From NCBI GenBank assembly GCA_031292575.1, contig JARLGX010000021.1, positions 1 to 50,510 of the forward strand: a DNA stretch of 50,510 nt, given 5' to 3'. This DNA comes from Paludibacter sp. (GTDB taxonomy: Bacteria > Bacteroidota > Bacteroidia > Bacteroidales > Paludibacteraceae). Made by a program: the position numbers and the translations under genes. The notes beneath the pieces are model-generated. The model had not been told where the DNA came from, did no database searches, and worked only from the letters and a program-made list of their open reading frames with translations. Below are positions 1 through 7,795 of this stretch, one piece after another. Each line of letters starts with the position of its first letter. Position 1 is the stretch's first letter.

Positions 1-169
1 ACAAACTCTTTACGGGTAACATATCCCATTGACAACCCGTTTTGAGTTTGTATAAAATGCTGTTTACTACTTCTATCAGACAACTTCTTGTCTGAAACCC
101 TCTTTTTGCTACTGATAAATGAGGCAGTATTTCAATTCTTATTGTATCTTTGTCAAGTACTTGGTACAT
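1..169 (-). CDS. IS5-family transposase, N-terminal part (runs off window)
   Basis: Reading leftwards from an ATG at 167-169, the frame stays open for 56 codons to the window edge. The segment ILYKLKTGCQWDMLP (about residues 38-52) is typical of the N-terminal helical domain of IS5-group DDE transposases, where a similar LRTGCQWRMLP block is common. The catalytic DDE residues would lie outside the window. The gene points away from the broken SIR2-like gene at 242-898, and the end of the insertion sequence probably lies at about 241. I am fairly sure of the family but cannot name the element. An unrelated gene with a similar N-terminus is unlikely. Confidence 0.8.
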   Translation of the reverse strand, partial: MYQVLDKDTIRIEILPHLSVAKRGFQTRSCLIEVVNSILYKLKTGCQWDMLPVKSL

Positions 170-172
170 TGT

Positions 173-220
173 AGAAGGGAACTGGATTGTTGTTTTGTCG
201 CATACAAAACGTTCCCTTCT
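173..220. promoter_or_regulatory. Two-part hairpin just upstream of the transposase start
   Basis: AGAAGGGAAC (173-182) pairs perfectly with GTTCCCTTCT (211-220). Inside it GTTTTGT (192-198) pairs with ACAAAAC (204-210), leaving a 9-nt bulge on one side. The structure ends 3 nt before the transposase ATG. In several insertion sequences such hairpins hide the start site in transcripts that read in from outside. That role is inferred here; it could also be a terminator. Confidence 0.5.
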
Positions 221-241
221 TTTAAATATTGTTTCCCGCCT

Positions 242-898
242 CTAAAAGTCAAGACGACTTCTCTGCAAATCTTGAACATACAGGTGTATCTTACTAAGAT
301 TATTATTATTGATTAATCCAGTAGTTCCATTTAGTTTAATTATCCTGAATCCATTCCAATTTTCCCTGTGGTCATTTTGTTGTGAAATCATTAGAGATCT
401 TTGATTCCTTTGAATATCATATGTATTAGAGTATTCAGCATATGATAATTCAAACTGATAATCGTAATTCCAAGACAAAATTCTTATATTATCAGGAAAA
501 TCTTGAGCATGATCTTTTAATATGGATGCAAAAAACGAGTCATATCTTGCATCTGTTTTTTTTCCAGCTTGTTCTGCTATAAAAAAAATGGACATTGCAA
601 TTTTCAGCTTTCTCAAATCATCGCTTTCACCTTTAAGGTAAAGCTTTTTTGCAAAGGTGTCAATGCTTGCATGATTTTTACTTTTATCCTGCATCCATTT
701 TAATGACTCAATCATTTCAAGTTGAAAATCGCGTCTTGTTTTACTTCCACATTTATTGAATGTCTTGTCATTTTCGAGTATAAATATATCTTGTTCGAGA
801 TATTCTATTAATTCTACTATTCTTTGTGGTATCTGATTGACTATTGGCAAAGCATTCATACTTGCACCAGCACCAAATAAAAAGGTTACTTTATTCAT
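242..898 (-). pseudogene. SIR2-like domain protein, 3' end lost to IS insertion
   Basis: The 218 residues from the ATG at 896-898 show SIR2-like NAD-binding features: FLFGAGAS at residues 6-13, a SIDTFAK block at about 79-85, SWNYD at about 142-146, and KLNG at about 188-191 where the family usually has KLHG. Such proteins, often NADases of anti-phage systems, normally continue well past this last motif. Here the frame ends at a TAG where the IS5-type element begins. The in-frame ATG 54 nt upstream (952) is rejected because a -7 box covers 953-960. The family call is good. A defence role is inferred from the family, and loss of function from the truncation. Confidence 0.7.
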
Positions 899-952
899 AA
901 TTATTACTTTGATTTGTATTGCAGGGATAAAATATAAATTATTCTTGCCCAC

Positions 953-960
953 AAAGATAC
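953..960 (-). promoter_or_regulatory. -7 box for the SIR2-like gene
   Basis: TATCTTTG on the minus strand matches the Bacteroidota -7 consensus TAnnTTTG, 54 nt upstream of the ATG at 898. No clear -33 box was found. Confidence 0.5.
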
Positions 961-1029
961 AAAAACAATTTATTTGTTAACTCAATTAACTGTACTTGTT
1001 TTCCTATTCCCTTTTTAAAACTTTTTCTG

Positions 1030-1037
1030 TACATTTG
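1030..1037 (+). promoter_or_regulatory. -7 box for the DUF1015 gene
   Basis: TACATTTG matches TAnnTTTG and lies 47 nt before the ATG at 1085. It is divergent from the box at 953-960, so 961-1029 acts as a shared promoter spacer. Confidence 0.5.
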
Positions 1038-1084
1038 CATCTTTCAAACATTAAAAAACATTTTGATTTTATAAACTCACTGTT

Positions 1085-2332
1085 ATGGCTATTATTAAAC
1101 CATTTAAGGGCATTCGTCCTCCCCAAAATTTAGTTGAAAAAGTGGCTTCCCGCCCTTACGATGTGTTGAATTCCGAAGAAGCGCGTGCCGAAGCCGAAGG
1201 AAATCCAATGTCGTTGTATCACATTATTAAACCCGAAATAGATTTTGCTATCGGAACCGACGAACACGAAGAAAAGGTTTACAGCAAAGCAGCTGAGAAT
1301 TTTGCTAAATTCCGTCAGGAAGGCTGGTTGGTGCAGGATACCACCGAAAAATACTACGTCTATGCCCAAACCATGAATGGAAAAACACAATACGGACTGG
1401 TAGTGTGTGCCAGTGTAGATGATTATTTGAACGAAAAAATTAAGAAACACGAACTTACCCGCCGCGACAAGGAAGAAGACCGCATGAAACATGTGCGGGT
1501 AAACAATGCCAACATTGAACCGGTATTTTTTGCTTATCCGCATCAGGATGAGTTGGATGCCATCGTGGCGGAAACAATTAAAGGAACTCCCGTTTATGAT
1601 TTTGTGGCATCGGGCGACGGATTCGGACATCATTTCTGGGTAATTGACAATGCAAAAACCATTGCCCGCATCACCGAATTATTTGCAACTGTTCCTTCGC
1701 TTTATATAGCCGATGGTCATCACCGAAGTGCTGCTGCAGCGTTGGTTGGAGCTGAAAAACGAACCCAAAATCCCAATCATACGGGCACTGAAGAATACAA
1801 TTACTTTATGGCCGTTTGCTTCCCCGACAACCAGTTGAACATTATCGATTACAACCGCGTGGTGAAAGATCTGAATAACCTGACGGACGAAGAATTTCTG
1901 GCGAAACTCTCCACTAATTTTGAGGTTGAACCAAAGGGAACCGACGTTTATAAACCCAATAAACTTCACAATTTTTCGTTGTATTTGTCGGGTACATGGT
2001 ATTCATTAACAGCCAAAGCCGGAACGTATAATGATAACGATCCGATTGGTGTGCTTGATGTTACTATCTCTTCAAACCTGATTTTGGATGAGGTTCTTGG
2101 AATTAAAGACCTGCGAAGCGATAAACGCATCGATTTTATTGGCGGAATACGAGGATTGGGCGAATTAAAACGCAGGGTTGATAGTGGTGAGATGCGTGTG
2201 GCGTTGGCACTTTATCCTGTATCGATGAAACAATTGATTGATATTGCCAATACCGGAAATATCATGCCACCCAAAACCACCTGGTTCGAACCAAAACTGC
2301 GTTCGGGACTCGTCATTCATGAGTTGATTTGA
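1085..2332 (+). CDS. DUF1015 family protein
   Basis: 415 residues, full length for the family. It opens with the typical IKPFKGIRPP block (residues 4-13) followed by SRPYDV (22-27), and has the conserved IADGHHRSAAA segment at about residues 208-218. DUF1015 proteins have no settled function. In many Bacteroidota they sit beside serC/serA and are suspected of a role in serine or phosphonate-like metabolism, but those genes are not visible here. No signal peptide, so probably cytosolic. The PorE-like gene follows after 46 nt and may be co-transcribed, though its leader carries a repeat-like sequence. Family assignment is secure. Confidence 0.9.
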   Translation: MAIIKPFKGIRPPQNLVEKVASRPYDVLNSEEARAEAEGNPMSLYHIIKPEIDFAIGTDEHEEKVYSKAAENFAKFRQEGWLVQDTTEKYYVYAQTMNGKTQYGLVVCASVDDYLNEKIKKHELTRRDKEEDRMKHVRVNNANIEPVFFAYPHQDELDAIVAETIKGTPVYDFVASGDGFGHHFWVIDNAKTIARITELFATVPSLYIADGHHRSAAAALVGAEKRTQNPNHTGTEEYNYFMAVCFPDNQLNIIDYNRVVKDLNNLTDEEFLAKLSTNFEVEPKGTDVYKPNKLHNFSLYLSGTWYSLTAKAGTYNDNDPIGVLDVTISSNLILDEVLGIKDLRSDKRIDFIGGIRGLGELKRRVDSGEMRVALALYPVSMKQLIDIANTGNIMPPKTTWFEPKLRSGLVIHELI

Positions 2333-2356
2333 TACTAACTGTCTACTGATAATTGC

Positions 2357-2378
2357 TCACTGTTAACTGAAAATACTT
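2357..2378 (+). repeat. Leader shared with murA
   Basis: TCACTGTTAACTGAAAATAC begins at 2357 and runs into the ATG at 2379. Nearly the same sequence, with two single-base gaps, precedes the murA ATG at 33068-33087. Confidence 0.55.
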
Positions 2379-4364
2379 ATGCGTTCTAAAATAACTTTAT
2401 TCGTTTTACTTATCACGGTAGTTTTACTTTCGGGTTGCAGCCTTAAAGCGAGAATAAAAAAAGCCGACAAAACCTTTAGTTCGGGCGAGTATTTCAATGC
2501 ATCCAATCTGTACAAAAGGGTTTATGGAAGCATACCTTATACCCAAAAACCGTTGAAAGCGCGTATTGCATTTCAGTTGGGTGAATGTTATCGGCTGATT
2601 AATTATAGCCGCGCAGAATATCCTTATACAAATGCCATTCGTTATCATTATCCCGATTCAATTGTTTATCTGCGCTATGCACAGGTATTAGAAAAGGCCG
2701 GAAAATACGGTGATGCATTGAAAAACTATTCGATTTTACTGGCAAACGATAGTTTCAAATTGTTAGCAGAAAATGGTGTAGAAGCGTGTAAGCAAATTGC
2801 GAAATGGAAAAACGTGCCGAATCCTTATGTAGTGCGTCGTGCCGATATTTTTAATGTACGAAACTCGGATAATTTTAGTCCGGCCTTTTTAAATTCCGAT
2901 GCAGACGCGCTCATGTTCACTTCTACACGGAATTTCAATAAGAAAGTTGTAACTAAAAACAACAACATCACCGGGTTGCCAAACAATAAAATGTTTATAA
3001 GCAAAAAAAACGCAGCCGGTAAATGGGAAAAGCCTGAGATTGTAGGTTCGGAAGTCAATACAGTTGAAACTGACGATGGTGTTTGTTCATTTAGCTTTGA
3101 TGGGAAGGCTATGTATTTCACCCGTGCCCGCCAGGTGGCCGATGCCGAAGTAGGAACTGAAATATATTCATCCGACCGTGCAGGTGGTACCTGGAGTGTT
3201 CCCCGGAAAATTAAAATATTCAAAGATAGTACCATTTCAGTGGCACATCCCGCCATTGCACCCGATGGACAAACCTTGTACTTTGTGTCTGATGCCAAAA
3301 AAGGATATGGTGGCAAAGATATATGGAAAGGCACTTTAGTAAACGGGGAATGTAAATATGTCGAAAATCTTGGTCCCGAAATAAACACACCGGGCGACGA
3401 AATGTTTCCTACTGTACGTGCAGATGGAACGCTCTATTTCTCTTCGAATGGTCATCCAGGGTTAGGTGGGCTGGATATTTATAAAGCAACGCCAAAAAAA
3501 GATGGCAGCTGGATTGTTGAAAATATGGGATATCCAATCAATTCTTCTGCTGATGATTTTGGTATGACTTTCGCCGGAAAAGCAGAAAAAGGATTCTTTT
3601 CGTCTAACCGCGACCAGATAAAAGGGTATGACGCCATTTGGAGTTTTGAATTGCCTGAATTGGCATACAGTATACAGGGTAAGGTAATGGATGAGAAAGG
3701 GAATGCAATACCCGATGCTACAGTAAGAATGATCAGTAATACAGGAGTAAATGCCCGTGTACAGTCGAAAAAAGATGGAACTTACCGGTTAAAACTGGAT
3801 AAAGATATGGATTGTGTGATGTTGGCCACAGCACGCGGCTATTTGAATCAGAAAAACGCAATTTCTACACAGGGACTGACTGATAGTAAAACATTCACTG
3901 TAGATTTCAAATTATCAACTATTTCTAAACCTATTAAAATAGAAAATATATTCTATGAATTTGGTAAATGGGATTTAACCCCTGAATCGGAAGCAGGATT
4001 ACAAGTCTTAGTGAAATTACTTAATGACAATCCCAATATTACGATTGAAATAAGTGCTAATACTGATTATGTTGGCACGAATGCCGACAATAAAATTCTC
4101 TCTGAGAAACGGGCAAAATCGGTAGTTGATTATTTGATTTCAAGAGGAATTGCTTCCGATCGCTTAACTTCAGTAGGATATGGCGAAGAAAGACCTGTTG
4201 TGGTTGATGCTGTTATTGCTAAAAAATATCCATTTCTAAAAGAAAATGATGTGCTGAATGAAACTTATGTGCTAAAATTAACCCCTGTACAACAGGATAT
4301 TGCCAATAGAATCAATCGTCGTACTGAATTCAGGGTGTTGAAAACAACGTACAAACTGTATTAG
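2379..4364 (+). CDS. porE: PorE-like OmpA-family lipoprotein (TPR, PD40, CRD, OmpA_C)
   Basis: 661 residues. A lipoprotein signal ends at LLSGC (Cys20). It is followed by a TPR-like region (about 25-140), a PD40 beta-propeller (about 165-420; repeats such as SFDGKAMYFTR, APDGQTLYFVS and RADGTLYFSSN), a carboxypeptidase-regulatory-like fold (about 430-515), and an OmpA C-terminal peptidoglycan-binding domain (about 525-655, with NADNKILSEKRAKSVVDYL). This domain order and length match PorE, the type IX secretion component that links the outer-membrane machine to peptidoglycan. Paralogues with the same layout exist, so T9SS membership is likely rather than proven. A second TPR/PD40 protein lies at 45654-47051. 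Confidence 0.75.
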   Translation: MRSKITLFVLLITVVLLSGCSLKARIKKADKTFSSGEYFNASNLYKRVYGSIPYTQKPLKARIAFQLGECYRLINYSRAEYPYTNAIRYHYPDSIVYLRYAQVLEKAGKYGDALKNYSILLANDSFKLLAENGVEACKQIAKWKNVPNPYVVRRADIFNVRNSDNFSPAFLNSDADALMFTSTRNFNKKVVTKNNNITGLPNNKMFISKKNAAGKWEKPEIVGSEVNTVETDDGVCSFSFDGKAMYFTRARQVADAEVGTEIYSSDRAGGTWSVPRKIKIFKDSTISVAHPAIAPDGQTLYFVSDAKKGYGGKDIWKGTLVNGECKYVENLGPEINTPGDEMFPTVRADGTLYFSSNGHPGLGGLDIYKATPKKDGSWIVENMGYPINSSADDFGMTFAGKAEKGFFSSNRDQIKGYDAIWSFELPELAYSIQGKVMDEKGNAIPDATVRMISNTGVNARVQSKKDGTYRLKLDKDMDCVMLATARGYLNQKNAISTQGLTDSKTFTVDFKLSTISKPIKIENIFYEFGKWDLTPESEAGLQVLVKLLNDNPNITIEISANTDYVGTNADNKILSEKRAKSVVDYLISRGIASDRLTSVGYGEERPVVVDAVIAKKYPFLKENDVLNETYVLKLTPVQQDIANRINRRTEFRVLKTTYKLY

Positions 4365-4422
4365 TAAAGAATAAAACACGTCGCCCGTGTGAGAAAATAA
4401 TAATAGTATATAGTTCGGAAAT

Positions 4423-5253
4423 ATGATAAAAGCAGATAAGTTTTTTATTGAAAATATCAACGAAATTCTTCAAAATGGTTATTGGGACGAAAATTCAAGA
4501 CCCAAGTATGCTGATGGAGTTGAAGCTAAGTCGAAATTTATTACCCAGGTTTTTGAAAAATACGATATTTCTAAAAATGAGTTTCCAATAACCACACTAA
4601 GAAATACAGCCATTAAAACAGGTATTAAAGAAATTCTTTGGATATACCAAAAACAATCAAATTCATTAGATATTGCCCATGAATTAGGTATAAACTGGTG
4701 GGATGAATGGGATGTTGGTAATGCTACTATTGGCAACAGGTATGGATATACAGTCAACAAGTATAATTTGGTGAACGAGCTGTTAGAAGGGCTGGCTAAA
4801 ACTCCATTTGGGCGGCGACACATCTTAAATTTGTATCAATATACCGATTTAAATGAAACAAAAGGCTTGTATCCATGTGCTTATGAAACCTTATGGAGTG
4901 CACGGAAAGTGGGCAATGATATCTTTTTGGATGTTACACTTGTTCAACGGAGTTCTGATTATTTGGTTGCAAATTATATCAACAAGACTCAATATGTAGC
5001 TTTGATGTTAATGGTTTGTTCGCATTTAGGATACAAACCGGGAATATTTGGTCATTTTGTGCAGAACCTTCATATATACGACAGGCATTTTGAGGCTGTA
5101 AATGAACTGCTAAACAGAGAACCTTTAAAAGTGCAACCAATTCTCAAATTAAATCAAAATAAATCTTTCAGTGAATTTACTGTTAACGATTTTATTGTTG
5201 AAAATACAGATAAAATAAATAAAATAACAAGCAAACTTGAGTTGGCTATCTGA
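4423..5253 (+). CDS. thyA: Thymidylate synthase (divergent, Firmicutes-like type)
   Basis: 276 residues, slightly longer than E. coli ThyA. The enzyme methylates dUMP to dTMP using methylene-tetrahydrofolate. The nucleophilic Cys is in LYPCAYETLW (about residues 145-154). The phosphate-binding Arg pair is in FGRRHILNLY, and QRSSDYLVANYIN and HIYDRH form the dUMP and folate pocket. The YPCA and IYDRH spellings resemble the clostridial ThyA branch rather than the PPCHT/YxNH form common in Bacteroides, as I recall those families. folA follows 205 nt downstream with its own promoter, and DHFR regenerates the folate this enzyme oxidises. Function is secure; foreign origin is only suggested. Confidence 0.92.
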   Translation: MIKADKFFIENINEILQNGYWDENSRPKYADGVEAKSKFITQVFEKYDISKNEFPITTLRNTAIKTGIKEILWIYQKQSNSLDIAHELGINWWDEWDVGNATIGNRYGYTVNKYNLVNELLEGLAKTPFGRRHILNLYQYTDLNETKGLYPCAYETLWSARKVGNDIFLDVTLVQRSSDYLVANYINKTQYVALMLMVCSHLGYKPGIFGHFVQNLHIYDRHFEAVNELLNREPLKVQPILKLNQNKSFSEFTVNDFIVENTDKINKITSKLELAI

Positions 5254-5393
5254 GTTTTTTCGGTCGGATTGATTATAATTTACACTCAGTAATCCATTGT
5301 TATTTATCGGTTTATTTTATAAATAGGGATTATTTATACAGTTAAATGAAATTTTAAAATGGATAGTCGGAAGCGATTATCCATTCTTTTTTG

Positions 5394-5401
5394 TAGCTTT
5401 G
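5394..5401 (+). promoter_or_regulatory. -7 box for folA
   Basis: TAGCTTTG matches TAnnTTTG, 57 nt before the folA ATG at 5459. This suggests folA is transcribed independently of thyA. Confidence 0.45.
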
Positions 5402-5458
5402 CAACCTTGTTGTCTGAATGAAGACTCTTGACGTTAAAGCATTTTTTAATAAAATATT

Positions 5459-5953
5459 ATGTCAAAAATTTCTATTATTGCCGCTGTGGCTGATAATTAC
5501 GCTATCGGTAAAGCAAACAATCTACCCTGGCATTTGCCTGCGGACTTGAAACACTTTAAACAACTCACAACAGGACACGCAATTGTGATGGGTAAACGGA
5601 CATTTGAAAGTCTACCCAAAGGACCACTCCCAAATCGTAAAAATATTGTGCTGACTTCGATCATGTCTGAAGGAGTAAACAAAGGCTATTACGAAGCCGA
5701 CTCGTTTGACGATGCCTTATTTCTTTGTGATCACGAAGAACAGGTTTTTATAATGGGTGGTGCTACTGTTTACAAACAATGTATTGATAAAGTTGATTAT
5801 ATGTATATTACATGGATTCACAAAGACTTTGCAGCCGATACATTTTTCCCCGAGATTGATTTTGAAAAATGGGAAGAAGTTAAGCATGAAAACCATGATG
5901 CAGATGATCAAAATCAGTTTGCTTATACATTTTCAGAGTATAAAAGAAAATAA
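5459..5953 (+). CDS. folA: Dihydrofolate reductase
   Basis: 164 residues, the usual size. It reduces dihydrofolate to tetrahydrofolate with NADPH in the cytosol. Motifs in order: ISIIAAVADNYAIGKANNLPW (about 4-24), with the W-H-L-P-A-D catalytic loop at 24-29 and the conserved Asp at 29; IVMGKRTFESLP (about 43-54) for NADPH binding; VFIMGGATVYKQ (about 96-107); and the C-terminal strand ending FAYTFSEYKRK. It lies downstream of thyA, whose reaction makes its substrate, and is closed by a strong hairpin terminator at 5974-6006. Confidence 0.96.
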   Translation: MSKISIIAAVADNYAIGKANNLPWHLPADLKHFKQLTTGHAIVMGKRTFESLPKGPLPNRKNIVLTSIMSEGVNKGYYEADSFDDALFLCDHEEQVFIMGGATVYKQCIDKVDYMYITWIHKDFAADTFFPEIDFEKWEEVKHENHDADDQNQFAYTFSEYKRK

Positions 5954-5973
5954 TAAATAAGTTTTGATATTAC

Positions 5974-6006
5974 AAAACGCCATTCATAAAAAATGAATGG
6001 CGTTTT
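5974..6006 (+). terminator. Intrinsic terminator after folA
   Basis: AAAACGCCATTCAT pairs perfectly over 14 bp with ATGAATGGCGTTTT across a five-A loop, followed by further T residues. It lies 20 nt past the folA stop. Confidence 0.85.
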
Positions 6007-6076
6007 TAATTCCCAACAAATCAAATCAAAACCTTAAATTTATGAACTTTATTACTTGATTTCGAGTGTTTTTTTG

Positions 6077-6084
6077 TAATTTCG
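6077..6084 (+). promoter_or_regulatory. Imperfect -7 box for hisIE
   Basis: TAATTTCG differs from TAnnTTTG at one base. A TTG lies 18 nt upstream (6056-6058), close to the usual -33 spacing. The hisIE ATG is 35 nt downstream. Confidence 0.35.
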
Positions 6085-6119
6085 CAAACTATTAGTTTGA
6101 TTAGTAAAATCCGAATAAA

Positions 6120-6713
6120 ATGAACATAGATTTCCAAAAAATGGCTGGTTTAGTTCCAGCCATCATTCAGGATGAATTAACATCCAAAGTATTGATGTTA
6201 GGCTATATGAATGAAGAGGCATTGGCTAAAACGCAGAAAACAGGACAAGTAACTTTTTTTAGTCGCACTAAAAACCGTCTTTGGACTAAAGGGGAGGAGA
6301 GTGGCAACTTTTTAAATGTTGTTTCCATTAACCCCGATTGTGATAATGATACATTGTTGATTAAAGTAAATCCCGTTGGTCCGGTATGCCATTTAGGAAC
6401 CGATACTTGCTGGGGCGAAAGCAATGATGGTGATATTACTTTCCTGAAATATTTACAGGATTTTATTACGGTACGTTTCAACGAAATGCCCGAAGGATCT
6501 TATACAACTTCACTTTTTCAAAAAGGTGTAAACAGGATGGCTCAAAAGGTAGGTGAAGAAGCTGTGGAAACAGTTATTGAAGCCACTAACGGAACCGACG
6601 AAGGATTTATTTACGAAGCATCCGATTTAATGTATCATCTGATAGTTTTGTTGACTTCAAAGGGACATTCATTGGATGATTTAGCCAGGGAATTAAAAAA
6701 AAGACACAAATAA
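6120..6713 (+). CDS. hisIE: Bifunctional phosphoribosyl-AMP cyclohydrolase / phosphoribosyl-ATP pyrophosphatase
   Basis: 197 residues covering steps 2 and 3 of histidine synthesis. The HisI half (about 1-108) has WTKGEESGN, the metal-binding DCDNDTLL and the CHLGTDTCW segment, together giving the zinc cysteines and the magnesium aspartates. The HisE half (about 109-197) has the MazG-like QKVGEEAVETVIEA helix. The fusion order and size match Bacteroidota HisIE. No other his gene is adjacent, so the rest of the pathway must be elsewhere. The ABC ATPase gene begins 42 nt later and may be co-transcribed. Confidence 0.95.
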   Translation: MNIDFQKMAGLVPAIIQDELTSKVLMLGYMNEEALAKTQKTGQVTFFSRTKNRLWTKGEESGNFLNVVSINPDCDNDTLLIKVNPVGPVCHLGTDTCWGESNDGDITFLKYLQDFITVRFNEMPEGSYTTSLFQKGVNRMAQKVGEEAVETVIEATNGTDEGFIYEASDLMYHLIVLLTSKGHSLDDLARELKKRHK

Positions 6714-6755
6714 ATTTAATTGACAGTTGACAAATTAAAGTTGACAATTAATGTA

Positions 6756-7445
6756 ATGGAAAAAAAACTTTTAATCAAATACGTTGATGTAGATATTTAT
6801 CAACAGGAATTACTGGTACTTAAGAACGTCCAACTTGAAGTTCATTCAGGTGAGTTTGTTTATTTAGTAGGTAAAGTTGGAAGTGGCAAAACTACATTAT
6901 TAAAATCAATATACCACGAAATACCTATTCTTTCAGGTGTAGCAGGTGTCTTAGGATATGATTTGCGCGATCTGAAATTAAATGATTCACCTTTTTTAAG
7001 ACGCAAAATTGGTATCGTGTTTCAGGACTTTCAATTGTTGACAGACAGAACCGTATATCAAAACCTGAATTTTGTTCTAAAAGCTACCGGTTGGAAAGAT
7101 CAGATTGCTATCGATGAACAGATTAATAGTGTTTTGATTCAGGTAGGAATGAAAGAGAAAGGTTATAAAATGCCTCATCAACTTTCTGGAGGCGAACAAC
7201 AACGCATTGTGATTGCCCGTGCATTACTCAATTCGCCCGAAATGATATTGGCTGATGAACCAACCGGAAATCTTGATCCGGAAACAGGAAATGAATTGGT
7301 AGAATTGTTATATAAAATACGTTTATCAGGAACAACTGTTATTATGGCTACACATAACCTCAACTTGTTGGATAAATTTCAGGGGCGCGTTTTTCGTTGT
7401 GAAAATGAGAATTTAGCGGAAATTTCTGATGAAAGTTATATTTAA
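6756..7445 (+). CDS. ftsE: FtsE-type ABC transporter ATP-binding protein
   Basis: 229 residues from the ATG at 6756, which is preferred over an in-frame start at 6720 because the extra 12 residues come from a low-complexity spacer (TTGACAGTTGACAAATTAAA) and FtsE begins close to the conserved VDVDIYQQ strand. Walker A is GKVGSGKTT, the signature is LSGGEQQR, Walker B is MILADEPTGNLDP, and the switch His is in MATHN. FtsE works with the membrane protein FtsX at the division site to control peptidoglycan hydrolases. ftsX is not adjacent, so a LolD-like role is the main alternative. Confidence 0.75.
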   Translation: MEKKLLIKYVDVDIYQQELLVLKNVQLEVHSGEFVYLVGKVGSGKTTLLKSIYHEIPILSGVAGVLGYDLRDLKLNDSPFLRRKIGIVFQDFQLLTDRTVYQNLNFVLKATGWKDQIAIDEQINSVLIQVGMKEKGYKMPHQLSGGEQQRIVIARALLNSPEMILADEPTGNLDPETGNELVELLYKIRLSGTTVIMATHNLNLLDKFQGRVFRCENENLAEISDESYI

Positions 7446-7512
7446 AGATTAGCTTCGGAAATATAGTTTTTAATTGAAGTATTAATTTGATATATGAATT
7501 GAATCCTAAACA

Positions 7513-7728
7513 ATGATAAATTTACACTGTCCTCAATGCGATATTCATCGATTTTGCGTTAAAAATAAATTGGAAGAAATAAGAGTTGTTACTGTTAATG
7601 ATAAAAATGAGGTCATTGCTGTTCATGCCGACGAATCGTTGGAAGGATTTGATTTGACAATGCTTTATTGTCTCGGTTGTTCCTGGTCAGGTTCACCACA
7701 GTCGCTCACCAAAGGAAAACACAAATAA
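7513..7728 (+). CDS. Small zinc-ribbon protein, function unknown
   Basis: 71 residues. A CPQC pair near the N-terminus (residues 6-9) and a CLGC pair near the C-terminus (about 53-56), separated by a beta-rich stretch, give a classic four-Cys zinc ribbon; an extra Cys sits at residue 15. I do not recognise a named family. The gene follows the FtsE-type gene by 67 nt and is closed by the strong terminator at 7741-7774. No signal peptide, so probably a cytosolic metal- or nucleic-acid-binding protein. Confidence 0.7.
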   Translation: MINLHCPQCDIHRFCVKNKLEEIRVVTVNDKNEVIAVHADESLEGFDLTMLYCLGCSWSGSPQSLTKGKHK

Positions 7729-7740
7729 GAAATCAAATAT

Positions 7741-7774
7741 AAAATCCCCTGAATCTAAAGATTCAGGGGATTTT
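7741..7774. terminator. Two-way intrinsic terminator between zinc-ribbon gene and proS
   Basis: A perfect 15-bp stem (AAAATCCCCTGAATC with GATTCAGGGGATTTT) and a TAAA loop. A-rich and T-rich flanks allow it to end transcripts from both convergent genes. Confidence 0.9.
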
Positions 7775-7795
7775 CAGTTTTAATACAATATCCTT

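Larger units (their letters stand above)
1..241 (-). mobile_element. One end of an IS5-type insertion sequence
   Basis: This stretch holds the transposase start and its upstream region. The SIR2-like frame to the right stops at a TAG (242-244) that looks like the junction with the element, and TTAG fits the YTAR-type targets known for IS5 relatives. The element's outer end, read inward on the minus strand, would begin near GAGGCGGGAAAC. The other end and the target duplication are outside the window, so the exact boundary is inferred. Confidence 0.6.

Noticed and set aside
119-316. 65-residue plus-strand frame at the left edge
   Set aside because: It crosses the IS end and overlaps both the transposase start and the SIR2-like gene on the other strand, which have clear motifs.
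1130-1633. 167-residue minus-strand frame inside the DUF1015 gene
   Set aside because: Antisense shadow of a conserved family; composition rich in Phe, Ile and His as expected of a shadow.
2825-3388. 187-residue minus-strand frame inside the PorE-like gene
   Set aside because: Lies wholly opposite a well-supported beta-propeller coding region and shows no domain of its own.
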